Below, one piece after another: positions 47,609 through 56,350 of a stretch of DNA of 64,000 nucleotides. The stretch is from positions 310,001 to 374,000 of the forward strand of contig CAVTJO010000006.1 of NCBI GenBank assembly GCA_963734955.1, in the 5' to 3' direction. How positions within the stretch are numbered: the stretch's first letter is position 1; each line of letters opens with the position of its first letter. Below the pieces are notes generated by a model that saw nothing but the letters and a program-made list of their open reading frames with translations, was not told the origin of the DNA and made no database searches. Position numbers and translations under genes: made by a program. This stretch comes from UBA11986 sp963734955. Its GTDB lineage: Bacteria > Bacteroidota > Ignavibacteria > UBA10030 > UBA6906.

Positions 47609-48670
47609 ATGACCTCCGTTGAATGGGTTGCAGGGAAAGTTCGTTTTATTGACCAGACGCGTCTGCCATTGGATGAGGTCGTGGTTGAGACCTCGGATTA
47701 CCTCGTGGTGGGTGACGCGATCAAGAAATTGAAGATCCGTGGTGCGCCAGCCATCGGCGTGGCCGCCTCGTTCGGTCTCCTCCTTGCAGTGGAAGACAAT
47801 CGCATTCTTACAGTGGAGGATCTCGAACATGAGTTATTCGAAGCCATCAACTTTCTTTCGCAAACCCGCCCTACTGCTGTCAACCTCTTCGCTGCACTCA
47901 ACCGCATGCGTCGTGTTTATCAGAGTGTCAGCCACACCGATGTTGTGACAATACGTTTTCACCTCTTGCAGGAAGCCCGTGCGATCCAGCAGGAGGACGT
48001 CGAGGCGTGCCGGAAAATCGGCGAATATGGAGCGGCATTGATCTTTCCGGGATCATCCATTCTCACGCACTGCAATACCGGGGCCCTTGCCACGGCCGGA
48101 GAAGGCACTGCACAGAGCATCATTACGACCGCTGCGAGACAGAATAAGATTGTTCGCGTTTTTGTCGATGAGACCCGGCCGTTGTTTCAGGGTGCCCGGT
48201 TGACAAGCTGGGAGCTTCTGCGGCAGGGCATTGATGTCACACTCATCACCGATAGTACGGCAGGATATTTGATGCAACAAAGACAGGTGAGTGCCGTAAT
48301 TGTAGGAGCGGATCGGATTGCGACAAATGGCGACACTGCAAACAAGGTGGGAACATATTCCCTTGCCGTTCTCGCAGAACGTCACGCGATTCCATTCTAT
48401 GTCGCTGCACCGACATCGACGTTTGACCACGGCGCAAGATCGGGACGACAAATCCCGGTGGAACTGAGAAGCGAAGAGGAAGTAACGCATGTCGCGGGAG
48501 TGAGAATAGCCGCGGAGGGAGTGAAAGTTTACGCGCCGGCATTTGATGTCACACCGGGTCAATTCATCACTGCCATTGTTACGGAGGCCGGTGTACTGAA
48601 GCCTCCGTATAGCGAGTCCATTGCAGCCATCCGTTCGTCGCCATTGGAACCGGTTGTGAAAGCTCCATGA
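47609..48670 (+). CDS. mtnA: S-methyl-5-thioribose-1-phosphate isomerase
   Basis: 353 residues. Methionine salvage: isomerises 5-methylthioribose-1-phosphate to the ribulose form. Motifs: IKKLKIRGAPAIGVAASFGL, TRPTAVNLFAALNRMR, ILTHCNTGALATAGEGTAQS (catalytic Cys), VFVDETRPLFQGARLTSWEL, VIVGADRIATNGDTANKVGT (catalytic Asp in GADR) and FYVAAPTSTFD. Homologous eIF2B-like proteins differ at these residues. TGA overlaps the recO ATG. Confidence 0.95.
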   Translation: MTSVEWVAGKVRFIDQTRLPLDEVVVETSDYLVVGDAIKKLKIRGAPAIGVAASFGLLLAVEDNRILTVEDLEHELFEAINFLSQTRPTAVNLFAALNRMRRVYQSVSHTDVVTIRFHLLQEARAIQQEDVEACRKIGEYGAALIFPGSSILTHCNTGALATAGEGTAQSIITTAARQNKIVRVFVDETRPLFQGARLTSWELLRQGIDVTLITDSTAGYLMQQRQVSAVIVGADRIATNGDTANKVGTYSLAVLAERHAIPFYVAAPTSTFDHGARSGRQIPVELRSEEEVTHVAGVRIAAEGVKVYAPAFDVTPGQFITAIVTEAGVLKPPYSESIAAIRSSPLEPVVKAP

Positions 48671-49440
48671 TTGCAAAGACCGAGGCAATCGTTCTGCGGA
48701 CAAGGAAGTACGGGGAATCGAGCAGGATTCTCAATCTCTATACAAGAGAGTTTGGCAAGCTGTCGGTAATCGCCAAGGGCGCACGCGGCCCCAAAAGTAA
48801 ATTTGGGGCATCACTCCAGCCACCGAACCATGTGTTTGCCGTGCTCTATAAAAGTGACAGCCGGCAACTGCATCTTCTCTCCCAGTGCGACACGATCACC
48901 CGATTCCGGAATGTGCCGGATGACCTCGGAAAATTCTCGGCGGCAATGTCGATTGTGGAACTTGTTGAATTTGTCATGCATGACGAGGAACGGAACGATC
49001 AGCTCTTTGATCTCACCTTGTCGTCCCTGAACGGCATTAACGATGCCTCGAAGAATCCAGTTAACGTGCAGTACTATTTTGAGTTGCAGCTTTCGGATAT
49101 CCTCGGATTCAAACCAAATTTCCACATCTGTTGCTCCTGTGGAACGCCTCTCGATAGTGAGCATGTAGGAACAAAAGGGGGTGAACTTCGGTTAGGTAGT
49201 GGAGGAGTCCTGTGCGAAACTTGTTCAGGGAGAACGGCCCGCTACTCGATTTCGCTCGGCTCCTTGCAGCTTCTTCAGAAGCTTCAAGAGGCAACCGATC
49301 CTTCCATCGTGACTCCTTTGCGCCTCGCAGAGCATCAAATGGTGGAAGTAGGAACAACCTTGAGGCAGTATCTTCAGGGTCACGTGGGCGGGTTGCATCG
49401 ACTGAAGGCCGGGGCAGTCGCGGCCAGCATCGGACATTGA
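48667..49440 (+). CDS. recO: DNA repair protein RecO
   Basis: 257 residues. Mediator that loads RecA with RecF/RecR. Amino-terminal OB fold: KTEAIVLRTRKYGESSRILN, LYTREFGKLSVIAKGARGPK. Zinc finger in CCSCGTPLDS and CETCSG. Helical carboxy-terminus ends LRQYLQGHVGGLHRLKA. Starts inside the mtnA stop (ATGA). Confidence 0.95.
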   Translation: MIAKTEAIVLRTRKYGESSRILNLYTREFGKLSVIAKGARGPKSKFGASLQPPNHVFAVLYKSDSRQLHLLSQCDTITRFRNVPDDLGKFSAAMSIVELVEFVMHDEERNDQLFDLTLSSLNGINDASKNPVNVQYYFELQLSDILGFKPNFHICCSCGTPLDSEHVGTKGGELRLGSGGVLCETCSGRTARYSISLGSLQLLQKLQEATDPSIVTPLRLAEHQMVEVGTTLRQYLQGHVGGLHRLKAGAVAASIGH

Positions 49441-49506
49441 CTGAGTTTGCGGCATTCACTGTGAAGAGCGTCCAAGAAACAAACCAAAAAGGGAGGTTGT
49501 AACTGT

Positions 49507-51051
49507 ATGTCTAAACGATCTGTTGTGGCATCATTAGCGCTGATCACCATCGGGATCATCTTCGGGGCATTGCTGGTCTCGAATTTCAGTGGTGGAGTGG
49601 GGGCAGGGTTTGCCGACAACAAGGGTGACATTAAACTCGGGGGCCCGCCGCCAGTCACAAACGCAAGCCAGGATATCAAGGGGGCAAGCAACGCGTTTAT
49701 CGCAGTCGCAAAAGCTGTGACTCCATCCGTTGTGTTTATCACTGTGACGACGTCCGGGAAGTCCGGCGATAACAGAAACATGCCTCATGATTTCTTCCAC
49801 TTTTTTGGACCGGACTTTGGGAATCCGGAGCCGCAACCTTCGCAAGGGGCCGGCTCAGGGGTCATCCTCACCCCGGATGGCTACATCGTAACCAACAATC
49901 ACGTCGTCGATGATGCCGACAAGGACGGCATCGAGGTGGGATTGAACGACAAGACGCGGTACAAGGCGAAGCTGATCGGCACTGATCCGACAACCGATCT
50001 TGCGGTGATAAAAATCGAAGCAAAGAATTTGCCTGTCGCTGCGCTCGGGAATTCCGACAACGTCCAGGTCGGCGAGTGGGTACTCGCGATCGGTAATCCA
50101 CTTGGCCTGACATCGACAGTTACCGCGGGGATCATCAGTGCTGTTGGCCGTGGCGGGATTGGAGTTATACGGACGGCGGACAATTATGGCATTGAGGATT
50201 TTATCCAAACGGATGCTGCAATCAACCCCGGGAATAGCGGTGGCGCCCTTGTCAACTTGAACGGCGAAGTCATTGGTATTAACAGCGCCATCGCCACAAC
50301 GAACCAGAGGTATCAAGGGTACGGATTTGCCGTGCCGGTGAATCTGCTGAAGACTGTCGTGATGGACTTGATCAAGAACGGTAAAGTCCGGCGGGGATAC
50401 ATCGGCGTCCAGATTGGCGGAATTGATCAGACAATGGCGAATGCTCTCGGACTCTCCAAGGCGCAGGGCGTGCTTGTGGGAAGCCTTGTGAAGGGCGGCG
50501 CTGGTGAAGCGGCAGGATTGAGAGAGAAAGATGTGATCCTCTCGGTTGATGGGAAGGAAGTGAATGCTGCCAATGAACTACAGAGCTATGTCGCAACACA
50601 CCACCCTGGCGACGTGGTGACACTCAAGGTTTTCCGGGATGGAAAGACCATTGAGAAGAAAGTGACCCTGCGTGCACGGGATGAAGAGACTCCCACAGTG
50701 AAGGCGTCGGATAAGGAAGATCGTAATGAGGACGCCGATCAGGATGTCCCGAAGCTCACGAAGTTCGAAGACCTTGGAATGAGTGTACGGGCATTGACTG
50801 ATGAAGAAAAGAAAGAGAACTCGCTGGAAGGTGGAGCAATTGTCACAGATGTGAAGCCGTACAGTGAGGCGTACAACAGGGGGCTTTCACAGAACACAGT
50901 GATTCTGGAGGCAGACAGGAAAGAAGTACGATCGCCGGGCGATCTGAAGAAGGTTGTCGATTCCCGCAAACCGGGCGATTCCATCCTTCTGAGAGTCAAG
51001 TCTTCAACAGGGGTTACTACATACCTCGCGTTGCAGTTGCCCAAGGAATAG
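49507..51051 (+). CDS. degP: DegP/HtrA-type periplasmic serine protease
   Basis: 514 residues; GGGAGG lies upstream. Amino-terminal signal/anchor (VVASLALITIGIIFGALLVS). Trypsin-like domain with triad: His in GYIVTNNHVVDDADK, Asp in DPTTDLAVIKIE, Ser in NPGNSGGALVNLNGEVIGIN. Two PDZ domains: YIGVQIGGIDQTMANALGLS with GLREKDVILSVDGKEV, and LGMSVRALTDEEKKENS with LSQNTVILEADRKEV. An acidic linker (ASDKEDRNEDADQD) separates them. Folding-stress protease/chaperone of the envelope. Confidence 0.95.
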   Translation: MSKRSVVASLALITIGIIFGALLVSNFSGGVGAGFADNKGDIKLGGPPPVTNASQDIKGASNAFIAVAKAVTPSVVFITVTTSGKSGDNRNMPHDFFHFFGPDFGNPEPQPSQGAGSGVILTPDGYIVTNNHVVDDADKDGIEVGLNDKTRYKAKLIGTDPTTDLAVIKIEAKNLPVAALGNSDNVQVGEWVLAIGNPLGLTSTVTAGIISAVGRGGIGVIRTADNYGIEDFIQTDAAINPGNSGGALVNLNGEVIGINSAIATTNQRYQGYGFAVPVNLLKTVVMDLIKNGKVRRGYIGVQIGGIDQTMANALGLSKAQGVLVGSLVKGGAGEAAGLREKDVILSVDGKEVNAANELQSYVATHHPGDVVTLKVFRDGKTIEKKVTLRARDEETPTVKASDKEDRNEDADQDVPKLTKFEDLGMSVRALTDEEKKENSLEGGAIVTDVKPYSEAYNRGLSQNTVILEADRKEVRSPGDLKKVVDSRKPGDSILLRVKSSTGVTTYLALQLPKE

Positions 51052-51089
51052 CGGTAGACAGCTTCAGGGCCAATATCATGCAAGCAGCA

Positions 51090-51126
51090 AGCCCATCCGG
51101 CAATAGTCGGATGGGCTGTTCTTTTC
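51090..51126 (+). terminator. Rho-independent terminator after degP
   Basis: Perfect 10-base stem AGCCCATCCG / CGGATGGGCT with loop GCAATAGT-like, followed by GTTCTTTTC. It lies 39 bases after the stop. The 180 bases beyond, up to the next promoter, hold nothing recognised. Confidence 0.85.
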
Positions 51127-51306
51127 GAGTAGGCATTTGAGGCAAACCAGTCACGTCACGGTTTGATCGGGTTCGATCTCACCTACCCGGATCATAGTGG
51201 CAGCGAATCGACTCTTTCAGCACCTATCGAAGGATCTGACCGAGATAAACGGGGATTCCCGAGAGCATTCCCTGCCCAGTTCTCGGTGATCGTCTGCGTC
51301 TCCATC

Positions 51307-51335
51307 TTGACAATTCCACCCATGAATGCTATATT
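51307..51335 (+). promoter_or_regulatory. Putative sigma70 promoter for the HNH-trpS-scp operon
   Basis: TTGACA at 51307-51312, 17-base spacer, TATATT at 51330-51335. About 95 bases ahead of the HNH start, leaving an untranslated leader of about 90 bases in which no known riboswitch or T-box pattern was recognised. Confidence 0.65.
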
Positions 51336-51431
51336 TTCACTGTAATTTCGGCGATTCTGTCACCAATGCAGACAGCAAGGAGGTAGGAAGACTTCAGCGT
51401 ACATGTTCGGTCCAATCCATCGCTCGGGAGG

Positions 51432-51935
51432 ATGAATGCAAAGGTGCTAATCCTCAACCAAAATTACGAGCCGATGAGTATTGTCAATGTGAGGAAGGCA
51501 ATTGTGTTGTTGTATCTGGGGAAGGCGGAGTTGATTGAAACGAATGATGCACTAAGGGTTCGCTCTGTCTCCATGACGATGCCGTTCCCGAGCATCCTCA
51601 GGCTCGGTGTATACGTGAGGGTTCCGTACAAGAAGATCATTCTTTCGCGTAAGAACATTCTTCGGCGTGATAGTCACAAGTGCCAGTACTGTGGCCGATC
51701 CGACCTTACTCTCACCGTCGACCATGTAATGCCCGTTTCCCGGGGCGGTGAAGACACGTGGGAAAACCTCGTGTGCGCGTGCGTGAACTGCAATAACAAG
51801 AAGGGGGACCGCACGCCGGATGAAGCCTTCATGCCCCTCCGAAGAACCCCGATGCGTCCGAACCATGTCACGTTCATCCGACACTTCGTCGGATCGGTTG
51901 ACGATCGGTGGAAACCATATCTCTTTATGCACTGA
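51432..51935 (+). CDS. HNH endonuclease family protein
   Basis: 167 residues. Starts MNAKVLILNQNYEPMSIVNV, the typical amino-terminus of a widespread chromosomal HNH family. HNH core: KCQYCGRSDLTLTVDHVMPV (CxxC and DH), RGGEDTWENLVCACVNCNNK (N..C..C), KKGDRTPDEAF. Four Cys form the structural zinc knuckle. GGGAGG abuts the ATG at 51432 closely. Not obviously part of a restriction or defence cluster; it heads a housekeeping operon. Confidence 0.9.
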   Translation: MNAKVLILNQNYEPMSIVNVRKAIVLLYLGKAELIETNDALRVRSVSMTMPFPSILRLGVYVRVPYKKIILSRKNILRRDSHKCQYCGRSDLTLTVDHVMPVSRGGEDTWENLVCACVNCNNKKGDRTPDEAFMPLRRTPMRPNHVTFIRHFVGSVDDRWKPYLFMH

Positions 51936-52011
51936 ACCAGACCCGTCCAGGTTTCGCAGAGACGGGAAATTTTTTTGCCTGCTCTGGAAGGCTAAAGAAA
52001 GACTTAAATAG

Positions 52012-52998
52012 TTGGGCGATAAGAAAACGATTCTCAGCGGGATGCGGCCGACCGGCAAGCTTCATCTCGGCCATCTCGTCGGGGCACTCGAAAATTGGGT
52101 GGCTCTGCAGCATGAGTACAACAACTATCACCTGATCGCGGATTATCACGCGCTCACGACGAATCTCGATTCCTCTGGTATCTACCAGAGCTCAATTGAC
52201 ATGGTGATTGACTGGCTTGCTGCCGGGATTGATCCGGCCAGGAGCCCGATCTTTCGCCAGTCACAGGTGAAGGAACACACAGAGCTCCATTTGCTCTTTT
52301 CAATGCTCATCACCGCAGCGAGACTGGAGCGAAACCCCGCTGTGAAGGAACAGGTTCGAGACCTGAATATCGAAAACATAAGCTATGGCCATCTTGGCTA
52401 TCCGGTGTTGCAGGCCGCGGACATATTGTTGTACAAAGGAGATCTCGTCCCAGTTGGAGAAGACCAGGTTCCTCACGTCGAGATCTCTCGCGAGATCGCC
52501 CGTCGGTTCAACAATCAGTATGGGAACGTGTTTCCTGAGCCGGAGCCCAAATTGACGAAGTTTGCGCGCCTCCCCGGACTGGATGGGATGGACAGGAAGA
52601 TGAGCAAATCGTCGGGCAATACCATCCTTCTTTCCGACTCTCCCGATGAGATCAGGAAGAGGATGAGAACGGCAGTGACCGATCCGCTGAAGGTGAGGAG
52701 AAACGACCCCGGCAGGCCGGAGGTGTGTCTCGTGTTCACATACCACAAGAAATTCAACGCGACAGAATCTCCCGAGATTGATCGTGATTGCCGGAGCGGA
52801 GCGCTCGGGTGCGTTGACTGCAAAGCGAGGATCGCCGGCAGAATCGCCGACGTGCTTGCACCGTTCCGCGAGAAGCGTGCGCATCTTGAAGCCAACACCA
52901 ATGAAGTAGACGACGTGCTTAGCGATGGCGAGGGAAAGGCACGGGCCCGTGCACGAGCCACTATGAGGGAAGTACACGATGCCATGGGTATTGGATAA
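52012..52998 (+). CDS. trpS: Tryptophan--tRNA ligase
   Basis: 328 residues from TTG 52012; the next in-frame Met would cut into the Rossmann core (TILSGMRPTGKLHLGHLVGA). HIGH-type motif GKLHLGHL, PVLQAADILLYKGDLVPVGE, DQVPHVEISREIARRFN, and KMSKS in DRKMSKSSGNTILLSD. Class I synthetase of normal length. An insert near 255-270 contains GALGCVDCKARI, usual in this subgroup. Its TAA shares a base with the scpA ATG (TAATG). Confidence 0.95.
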   Translation: MGDKKTILSGMRPTGKLHLGHLVGALENWVALQHEYNNYHLIADYHALTTNLDSSGIYQSSIDMVIDWLAAGIDPARSPIFRQSQVKEHTELHLLFSMLITAARLERNPAVKEQVRDLNIENISYGHLGYPVLQAADILLYKGDLVPVGEDQVPHVEISREIARRFNNQYGNVFPEPEPKLTKFARLPGLDGMDRKMSKSSGNTILLSDSPDEIRKRMRTAVTDPLKVRRNDPGRPEVCLVFTYHKKFNATESPEIDRDCRSGALGCVDCKARIAGRIADVLAPFREKRAHLEANTNEVDDVLSDGEGKARARARATMREVHDAMGIG

Positions 52999-53730
52999 TG
53001 TATCGCGTAAAGCTTTCAGAGTTTGAAGGACCTCTTGATCTCCTCCTCTTCTTCATCAGACGGGATGAGCTTGATATTCATGACATCCCGATCTCAAAAA
53101 TCACCAGGGAGTTTCTCGAGTATCTCCATTTGATGGCAACACTCGACCTCGAAGTTGCGGGCGATTTTATCCTGATGGCCGCGACGCTGATGCAGATCAA
53201 AGTAAGGATGTTGCTGCCCAGGGTTGAGGGGATGGAGGAGGAAGAGGACCCGCGTGCAGAGCTTGTCCGGCGTCTCATCGAGTACAAGCGCTTCAAGGAA
53301 ATGTCGCTTCACATGGAGAAGATGGATGATGAACAACGGCGGGTCTACTACCGTAGATTCTTTCATGCCGATCCCAGGGAACATCTTCCTGGAGAAGATG
53401 AAGAAACTGCTCAAGGACGTGACGTTATTCAATTTCATCTCGGCATACAAATCGGCGCTCGATCGTATGCCGAGGAGGGTTCTCCATGAGGTCGAGATGC
53501 TCAACGTCTCTGTGGATGAGCAGATGAGCTTCACGCTGGATTTTCTCCGTGTGCACGGGCAAACGACACTCCTCGGCCTTGTTTCGCACATGACCGAGAA
53601 GCTCAGGGTTATCGTTACGGTGATAGCCTTGCTCGAGATGGCAAAGAACAAACTCGTGTCCCTGCAATCGGCTGAAGGGTTCGATGATATTCTGATTCGT
53701 CCATTCACTGCAACCATGGCAACGGCATGA
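52998..53730 (+). CDS. scpA: Segregation and condensation protein A, frameshifted
   Basis: Kleisin subunit of the SMC-ScpAB condensin. Amino-terminal YRVKLSEFEGPLDLLLFFIR, ELDIHDIPISKITREFLEYL, AGDFILMAATLMQIKVRMLL. At 53404-53406 a run of AAA seems one too long; removing one A joins HLPGEDEE to LLKDVTLFNFISAYKSALD and the winged-helix carboxy-terminus (LGLVSHMTEKLRVIVTVIAL, LEMAKNKLVSL). Uncorrected phase stops at 53489. Length 3n+1 fits one insertion. TGA overlaps scpB ATG. Confidence 0.9.
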
Positions 53731-54503
53731 CTGAGGAAAACAAGCTGGGATCGAACCTTCCGGGGCTCAAGGAAATTCTTGAAGCATTGTTCTTTGCTTC
53801 CGATGAACCATTGACCCTGAAGCAGGTGAACGAAATCCTTGGAGATCTCGATGAACATGATCGTCCCCGGAGGATCAGCGAGGATAGCATCCTGAAGGCA
53901 ATCGATGAGCTGAACAGGGAGCTCGAATTCACGAACAGGACGGTGCGCATCGTCAAGGTCGCGGGCGGTTACCAGTTTGCCACCCTGCCAAAATTTGCCC
54001 ACTGGCTGGGCAGGATGGTGAGGGAGAAATCGAAGCGCAAGCTCTCGCAGGCGGCACTCGAAAGCCTCGCGGTGATAGCGTACAAGCAACCTGTCACAAA
54101 ACCTGAGATCGAGGCCATCAGAGGAGTCAATGCTGACTACGTGTTGCGATCGTTGCTGGAACGCAATCTCGTTACCATTGTCGGGCGGGCGGCAACACCG
54201 GGTCGGCCGCTGCTGTACGGCACCACACGTGAATTCCTGAAGCACTTTGGGTTGAATGATCTGTCGGAGCTCCCCAAACCCAGGGAGATCGATGAGCTGC
54301 TCGCGGAGGCGGAGTTCGAAGTTGAAAAGCGTCTACTCGCGGAACGTGAAGCCAAGGCTGTGGAAGATGAATATGTGCCGGATGTCCAGCCATCGCGGAT
54401 TCCTGATCAGGGGAACATCGTTGTCGCAGAAGATGGGTCGTTGCGTGAGATTGACGGCAGCCCAACTCCGGGAGTCGACGAGCTCTCAAAGGATCCTGAA
54501 TGA
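53727..54503 (+). CDS. scpB: Segregation and condensation protein B
   Basis: 258 residues. Two winged-helix domains: LKEILEALFFASDEPLTLKQ, FTNRTVRIVKVAGGYQFATL, and SQAALESLAVIAYKQPVTKP, EIEAIRGVNADYVLRSLLER, GRPLLYGTTREFLKHFGLND. Acidic carboxy-terminal tail of about 60 residues. Binds ScpA and SMC for chromosome compaction. Overlaps scpA by 4 bases. Confidence 0.95.
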   Translation: MTEENKLGSNLPGLKEILEALFFASDEPLTLKQVNEILGDLDEHDRPRRISEDSILKAIDELNRELEFTNRTVRIVKVAGGYQFATLPKFAHWLGRMVREKSKRKLSQAALESLAVIAYKQPVTKPEIEAIRGVNADYVLRSLLERNLVTIVGRAATPGRPLLYGTTREFLKHFGLNDLSELPKPREIDELLAEAEFEVEKRLLAEREAKAVEDEYVPDVQPSRIPDQGNIVVAEDGSLREIDGSPTPGVDELSKDPE

Positions 54504-54527
54504 CTCGCTGAAATTTCAGCCACATGG

Positions 54528-54562
54528 CGGGGTGCGCGCATCTGGTGCAGCACCCCCTTTTT
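54528..54562 (+). terminator. Putative terminator between scpB and rluB
   Basis: GGGGTGC and GCACCCC arms around a 14-base loop, followed by CTTTTTG. It is 25 bases after the scpB stop and just ahead of the rluB start, so rluB may depend on readthrough or its own promoter. Confidence 0.65.
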
Positions 54563-54575
54563 GTTCTGAGAGAAC

Positions 54576-55331
54576 ATGAAACATGTATCAAAACCGGATC
54601 CATCGCAACGTATTCGTATCAACCGGTTCCTGAGTATGTGCGGAGTCGTTTCAAGGCGCAAGGCCGATGAAATGATTCTTGATGGTAAAGTCGAGGTGAA
54701 TCACAAGGTTGTGCGCGAGCTTGGCACACGGATCGACCCGGAACGGGACAAAGTGTTCGTCGATGGCAAGCAGGCTGTTCAGGTACATGATTTCGTCTAC
54801 CTTGCCATGAACAAGCCCAAGGACACAATCACCACACTGAGCGACGAACGTGACCGACCAACCGTGACGAAACTCCTGAAAAGCAGGCACCGGGTCTATC
54901 CGATCGGCCGGCTGGACCGGAATACCACAGGCGTTCTCCTCTTCACCAATGATGGAGAGTTTGCCAATCGGTTGATGCATCCAAAATATGAGGTCCCCAA
55001 GTCCTACCTTGTCACATGTGAAACCGCCGTTGCACCCGGCCACATTGAGCAGTTGCGCAAGGGCGTACACCTTGAAGAAGGTCGGACTGCTTCTGCGGAA
55101 GTGTACGCGATTCCACATACCAAGGGCAAGGAGGTCGGCATTATCATCCACGAGGGGCGGAACCGGCAGGTGCGGAGGATGTTCGAACTGCTTGGCTACG
55201 AGGTGAGGAAGCTTGATCGGGTTGCTTATGGCCCTGTGACAAAGGAAGGCTTGGCGCGTGGTGCGACCAGAAGCCTGACCCGACATGAGGTCCGGAAACT
55301 CCGTGAACTTGCCGGTTTTTCCGAACCTTGA
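54576..55331 (+). CDS. rluB: 23S rRNA pseudouridine synthase RluB-like
   Basis: 251 residues. S4 domain RINRFLSMCGVVSRRKADEM, catalytic VYPIGRLDRNTTGVLLFTND (Asp nucleophile) and IIIHEGRNRQVRRMFELLGY. The position after scpAB is the classic RluB context across many bacteria. Paralogue of the gene at 45364. Confidence 0.94.
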   Translation: MKHVSKPDPSQRIRINRFLSMCGVVSRRKADEMILDGKVEVNHKVVRELGTRIDPERDKVFVDGKQAVQVHDFVYLAMNKPKDTITTLSDERDRPTVTKLLKSRHRVYPIGRLDRNTTGVLLFTNDGEFANRLMHPKYEVPKSYLVTCETAVAPGHIEQLRKGVHLEEGRTASAEVYAIPHTKGKEVGIIIHEGRNRQVRRMFELLGYEVRKLDRVAYGPVTKEGLARGATRSLTRHEVRKLRELAGFSEP

Positions 55332-55365
55332 TGCAGAAATCTCACACAACAACTCCAGTCATCCT

Positions 55366-55776
55366 GTGGTTTCTTATCACATAGTGTACTCGGGGCAGCT
55401 TCGATGTGAAGCGACGCATGATCCCAGCAAGGTTAAGATTGTGACCGATGCGCCGGTCGACAATCATGGCCTTGGCGAGAGTTTTTCGCCCACCGATCTT
55501 GTCGCGACAGGTTTGGGTGTGTGCATATTGACGACGATTGGGATTGCGGTGCAGAAGGAACACATTGATCTGGATGGCTCCCACGTGTACGTCGAGAAGC
55601 ACATGAGTTCGGATCTTCCGCGGAGGATCGCGAAGATCGTGGTGAGAATCGAGTTCGTAGCGGGTGTACCGAAGGACCGACGGCCTCAGTTCGATCAAAT
55701 TGCCCGGACGTGTCCTGTGGCGAAAAGTATTCATCCGGATATTTCGGTCGATCTGCAACTTCTCTATCCCGACTAA
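55366..55776 (+). CDS. OsmC family protein
   Basis: About 136 residues from GTG 55366 (VSYHIVYSGQLRCEATHDPS), chosen by similarity to the family amino-terminus; the frame is open upstream into rluB. Motifs: FSPTDLVATGLGVCILTTIG (first redox Cys) and FDQIARTCPVAKSIHPDIS (second Cys, CPVAKS). Thiol-dependent peroxidase of the OsmC/Ohr superfamily, likely reducing organic hydroperoxides. Confidence 0.9.
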   Translation: MVSYHIVYSGQLRCEATHDPSKVKIVTDAPVDNHGLGESFSPTDLVATGLGVCILTTIGIAVQKEHIDLDGSHVYVEKHMSSDLPRRIAKIVVRIEFVAGVPKDRRPQFDQIARTCPVAKSIHPDISVDLQLLYPD

Positions 55777-55801
55777 TCTGCCAGCGGTGCCATTTCACCG
55801 G

Positions 55802-56335
55802 ATGAAACCACCGGAGATCATCACCACAGAGCGGCTCGTTCTTCGCAAGCCCCGTCTCGAAGACGCTCCGCTGATCTTCAACGAGTATGCGCAGGACAAA
55901 GAGGTTACTAGATTCCTGCTCTGGCGCCCCCATCGCAGCATCGAGGATACGAAGCTCTTCCTTAGACGATGTATCAGGAACTGGGATGGCAGCCACGAAT
56001 TTACCTGGATCATTACGTTGAAAGACTCGAGCGAACTCATGGGATCGATAGCATTGTGGCGGGAACCAACCGGCGCAATGCTGGGATACACCCTGTCGAA
56101 ACGCTTCTGGAACAGCGGCTATATGTCGGAGTCGGTAACCGCAGTTTCTGAGTGGGCAATTGCACAAAAGGATGTCTTTCGTGTTTGGGCGGTCTGCGAT
56201 ACGGAGAATGTCGCATCCGCGCGGGTGCTGGAAAAATCGGGGATGCAACGGGAAGGCGTCTTACGAAGGTGGATTGTTCTTCCCAACATCAGTAACCAGC
56301 CGAGGGACTGCTATTGCTACGCACGTGTCCGTTAA
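55802..56335 (+). CDS. GNAT acetyltransferase (RimJ/RimL-like)
   Basis: 177 residues from ATG 55802. IITTERLVLRKPRLEDAPLI start, AMLGYTLSKRFWNSGYMSES (GY.L....WNKGY motif), VWAVCDTENVASARVLEKSG (acetyl-CoA region N..S.RVLEK.G) and MQREGVLRRW. Resembles ribosomal-protein amino-terminal acetyltransferases; the acceptor is unknown. Confidence 0.9.
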   Translation: MKPPEIITTERLVLRKPRLEDAPLIFNEYAQDKEVTRFLLWRPHRSIEDTKLFLRRCIRNWDGSHEFTWIITLKDSSELMGSIALWREPTGAMLGYTLSKRFWNSGYMSESVTAVSEWAIAQKDVFRVWAVCDTENVASARVLEKSGMQREGVLRRWIVLPNISNQPRDCYCYARVR

Positions 56336-56350
56336 CGCTCTGAATCCAAC

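Noticed and set aside
51163..51345. Short open frame between degP terminator and the HNH promoter
   Set aside because: No ribosome-binding site, no homology, and it overlaps the TTGACA/TATATT promoter.
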